Assembly (NCBI GenBank): GCA_964434935.1
Contig: CAYSWS010000006.1
Span: 1 to 52,817 of the forward strand
Length of the DNA stretch: 52,817 nucleotides
Direction: 5' to 3'
From: CAYSWS01 sp964434935
GTDB lineage: Bacteria; Patescibacteriota; WWE3; UBA101185; UBA10185
A program made the translations under genes and the position numbers. Of the stretch, positions 50,181 through 52,817 are shown piece by piece; the first letter of the stretch is position 1, and each line of letters starts with the position of its first letter. The notes below the pieces were generated by a model. The model worked only from the letters and a program-made list of their open reading frames with translations. It searched no databases and was not told the DNA's origin.

Positions 50181-52736
50181 ATGTTTGGCAAATTATTTGA
50201 CTCGAACGAAAAACAAATTAATAAACTGGAGCCTTTGCTTAAGGAGACCAACTCCTACGAAAAAGATTTTGAACAACTTTCTGCTGACCAGATCAAGGAA
50301 AAAACCAATAAATGGAAATCCGAAATTAAGGAATTGTCGCAAGAAGAGCAAGAGAAATATTTGGATAAGATACTTCCCGAAGCCTACGCTTTGGTCAAGG
50401 AAGCCACCAGAAGAACCCAAAATATCAGACTGCACGACGTGCAAATTCTGGCGGGCATTACTTTGCATCAGGGAAAGATCACCGAACAAAAAACCGGCGA
50501 AGGAAAAACCAACACAGCTACTTTACCCCTCTATTTAAACTCATTGACCGGCAGAGGTGTACATCTGGTGACCCCCAACGATTACCTGGCCAGGCACGGT
50601 GCCGGCTGGATGGGCCCTATTTACGATGTCTTGGGAGTGACTGTGGGCTGTATCATGCAGGAAAAAGCCTTTGTCTATGACAGTTCCTTTCAGGGACAAG
50701 CTTTTCAGGATGAGTATGCCATCCATCTCAAAGAGGTGGAGAGAGCCGGGGCTTACGTTTGTGATGTTACTTACGGCACAAACCATGAATTTGGCTTTGA
50801 CTATCTACGTGACAATATGGTACGCAAACTTGAAGACACAGCCCAAACTAACCCCAACGGTGATTGGGGAGTGCACAACTACGCCATTGTAGATGAAGTG
50901 GATTCAATTTTGATCGATGTGGCTCGTACGCCTCTTATCATCTCCACCAGTTACGCGCAGCCCACCGAGAGGTACCATCAGGCAGCCGGCATAGTCAAGC
51001 AGCTCATCCGTGACACGGATTATGAAATAGAAGAAAAGTATAAGAATGCTTTTTTGACCGATCTGGGCATAAGAAGGGTGGAAAAAATGTTGGGCGTCAC
51101 CCATTTGTACGAAGAAGATTTTGAGATGGTGCACTTGATCGAACAGACTTTACGTGCGCATACAGTTTATGAGAAAGATAAAGATTACGTGGTCAAAGAC
51201 GGCAAGATCGTGGTCGTTGACCAGTTTACCGGCCGTTTACTGCCTAGTAACAGGTATTCCCAGGGTGTGCACCAGGCGCTTGAAGCCAAAGAAGGCGTAG
51301 CCATACAGGAAGAGTCTCGTACCATGGCCGAGATCTCCTATCAGAACTACTTTAGGATGTACACAAAATTGTCCGGTATGACAGGCACGGCGGCCACGGA
51401 AGCGGAGGAGTTCTTCAAGATCTATAAGCTGGAAGTAGTAGTCATTCCCACGGACGTGCCGGTCATTCGCAAAGACCAAAATGATGTGGTTTACAAGTCA
51501 GAAGCGGCCAAATACAGAGCTGCCGCCAATGATATTGAGGAAAAATACAAACTGGGGCAGCCGGTACTGGTGGGTACGACCAGCGTCGAAAAAAGCCAGC
51601 TTTTGCATGAATTTTTAAAGCGCAGACGGATACCGCATGAGATCCTGAACGCCAAAAATCACGAAAAGGAAGCCTTGATCATTGCTCAAGCCGGTAAAAA
51701 ACACGCCGTGACGGTTTCCACTAACATGGCCGGTAGAGGTGTGGACATTAAGCTTGGCGGGGATCCTTGTACGGAAAAGGAAAAACAAGAGATCATGGCT
51801 TTGGGAGGTTTGCATGTGGTAGGCACAGAGCGCCACGAATCAAGAAGAATTGACAATCAGCTCAGAGGCCGTTCCGGCAGGCAGGGCGAACCGGGTTCGT
51901 CCAGATTCTTTGTTTCTTTGCAGGACGACCTTATGAGGATATTCGGCGGTACGCAGGTGGAAAACCTCATGAACCGCTTTGGTTTGGACGAGAATATTCC
52001 TCTGGAATCAGGTCTGGTGTCAAAAGCCATAGAAAACGCGCAAAAAAAGGTGGAGGGTTTCAATTTTGACCGCAGAAAGCAGGTTGTAGAAATGGACGAT
52101 GTTATCAATGTGCATAGGGATGTGGTCTATCAGCTGCGCCGACGTGTGCTTAACTTAGCTAGCGGTAATCTGCAGCACAAAGACTGGTTCATAGAAAAAA
52201 TAGGCCACTACACTAGTTTTTCCCATAAAGATTGGGATAAATACGAGAAGAACTTTGGCCGGGATGTATGGTTGGAGGGTCTGGGGCAGATAAGCCTGCC
52301 CATCATAGATCTGCTGTGGATGGACCATCTGGTGGTCATGGATCAGCTGCGGGAGGGCATAGGATTAAGAGGTTATGCACAAAGAGATCCCATGGTCGAA
52401 TATAAAAGGGAAGGTCATGAAAGGTTCGAAATATTGGTAGATAAGATGTATTCCTCCATCGCCGAAAGGTTGACTGCCGTGCTGGAAACTGAAGCTAAGC
52501 AAATAGCTCAAAGGCAAGAAAACCTTTCCCGACACATGAAGGGTATAAAATATCAGCGTGGTGAGTTGGAATCAGGCGTGGCTGATGAAGCACGCGACCA
52601 GGCATTAAGCCAGTCTCCAGGTCAGGGTGTGCAAGTGGAAAAGGTGGTATCAGGCCAAGAAAAGGTAGGCAGGAATGATCCCTGCCCCTGCGGCAGCGGC
52701 AAAAAATACAAGAAATGTCATGGCAAGGATGATTGA
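50181..52736 (+). CDS. secA: Preprotein translocase ATPase SecA
   Basis: 851 residues. NBD1 has Walker A (QKTGEGKTNTAT) and the DEVDSILID motif. The preprotein cross-linking domain and NBD2 (STNMAGRGVDIKLGG, QLRGRSGRQGEPGSSRFF) follow. The helical scaffold is present, and the C-terminal zinc-binding tail is PCPCGSGKKYKKCHG. SecA drives Sec export with SecYEG; secD and secF are also in this window. The gene is complete, ending 81 bp before the window edge. Confidence 0.98.
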   Translation: MFGKLFDSNEKQINKLEPLLKETNSYEKDFEQLSADQIKEKTNKWKSEIKELSQEEQEKYLDKILPEAYALVKEATRRTQNIRLHDVQILAGITLHQGKITEQKTGEGKTNTATLPLYLNSLTGRGVHLVTPNDYLARHGAGWMGPIYDVLGVTVGCIMQEKAFVYDSSFQGQAFQDEYAIHLKEVERAGAYVCDVTYGTNHEFGFDYLRDNMVRKLEDTAQTNPNGDWGVHNYAIVDEVDSILIDVARTPLIISTSYAQPTERYHQAAGIVKQLIRDTDYEIEEKYKNAFLTDLGIRRVEKMLGVTHLYEEDFEMVHLIEQTLRAHTVYEKDKDYVVKDGKIVVVDQFTGRLLPSNRYSQGVHQALEAKEGVAIQEESRTMAEISYQNYFRMYTKLSGMTGTAATEAEEFFKIYKLEVVVIPTDVPVIRKDQNDVVYKSEAAKYRAAANDIEEKYKLGQPVLVGTTSVEKSQLLHEFLKRRRIPHEILNAKNHEKEALIIAQAGKKHAVTVSTNMAGRGVDIKLGGDPCTEKEKQEIMALGGLHVVGTERHESRRIDNQLRGRSGRQGEPGSSRFFVSLQDDLMRIFGGTQVENLMNRFGLDENIPLESGLVSKAIENAQKKVEGFNFDRRKQVVEMDDVINVHRDVVYQLRRRVLNLASGNLQHKDWFIEKIGHYTSFSHKDWDKYEKNFGRDVWLEGLGQISLPIIDLLWMDHLVVMDQLREGIGLRGYAQRDPMVEYKREGHERFEILVDKMYSSIAERLTAVLETEAKQIAQRQENLSRHMKGIKYQRGELESGVADEARDQALSQSPGQGVQVEKVVSGQEKVGRNDPCPCGSGKKYKKCHGKDD

Positions 52737-52746
52737 ACCAATTAGC

Positions 52747-52775
52747 TTGACATGGTGCATGACTGCGTTCATACT
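52747..52775 (+). promoter_or_regulatory. Promoter pointing out of the window
   Basis: Consensus TTGACA, 17-bp spacer, CATACT, just after secA. It presumably drives a gene or RNA beyond the right edge. The remaining bases hold no gene. Confidence 0.5.
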
Positions 52776-52817
52776 TATACATAGGTGATTAACAGGTACT
52801 TGATAATCGACTACTGA

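Overview
The window is a dense chromosomal segment (54 protein genes, no rRNA or tRNA gene seen, longest gene-free stretch about 290 bp) from a bacterium that reads most like a member of the Candidate Phyla Radiation (Patescibacteria). This is an inference from gene style, not from a marker tree. It rests on: a LysRS fused to an HD domain; an AspRS without its GAD insertion; an IF2 of only 496 residues; a zinc-finger-less DnaJ; reduced nusA-infB and ribosomal-protein loci; several enzymes with degenerate active-site motifs; very short spacers; and many small membrane proteins without clear relatives. The standard bacterial code holds: UGA is used as a stop and prfB is present.

Layout. 1-4374: alpha/beta-hydrolase-like gene (+), then a minus block with a membrane-anchored protein, lysS-HD and greA. 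4375-11669: plus block with a DUF3048 protein, a winged-helix protein, secD-secF, recJ and an MFS-like transporter. 11666-15613: a small membrane protein (-), aspS and a D,D-carboxypeptidase (+), and a large anchored protein (-). 15656-20704: gltX, recA-recX, RNase Y and a small membrane protein. 20701-29131: YmdB-like phosphoesterase, HU, DnaJ, nusA-infB, a degenerate DHH protein, rpsO and pnp. 29154-37388: zinc-ribbon membrane protein, Lon-type AAA+ module, Nudix protein, family-4 UDG, RNase J, FtsK, a RodZ-like protein and a small membrane protein. 37359-42714 (mostly minus): prfB, an unusual membrane-anchored Clp-like ATPase, a TasA-like secreted protein and radC. 43059-47120 (minus): infA-rpmJ-rpsM-rpsK-rpsD-rpoA-rplQ-rplM-rpsI. 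47230-52736 (plus): serS, a spermidine-synthase-like protein, uppP and secA.

How it fits together. Most genes serve information processing: four aminoacyl-tRNA synthetases, translation factors, ribosomal proteins, the RNA polymerase alpha subunit, and an RNA-decay set (RNase Y, RNase J, PNPase, a Nudix protein and a YmdB-like phosphoesterase). Others serve recombination and repair (RecA, RecX, RecJ, UDG, RadC), Sec export (SecA, SecD, SecF) and the cell envelope (UppP, D,D-carboxypeptidase, RodZ-like, FtsK).

Two architectural signals stand out. First, 19 transcription-unit-leading genes have a TAtAAT-like box, often with an extended TGn, ending only 6-11 nt before the start codon; this predicts widespread leaderless mRNAs. 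Second, four of the six convergent gene pairs overlap at their 3' ends and a fifth is 1 nt apart. The most unusual protein is the membrane-anchored two-AAA Clp-like ATPase. It lacks the conserved pore-loop tyrosines of both rings, the middle domain and any recognisable ClpP-docking loop.
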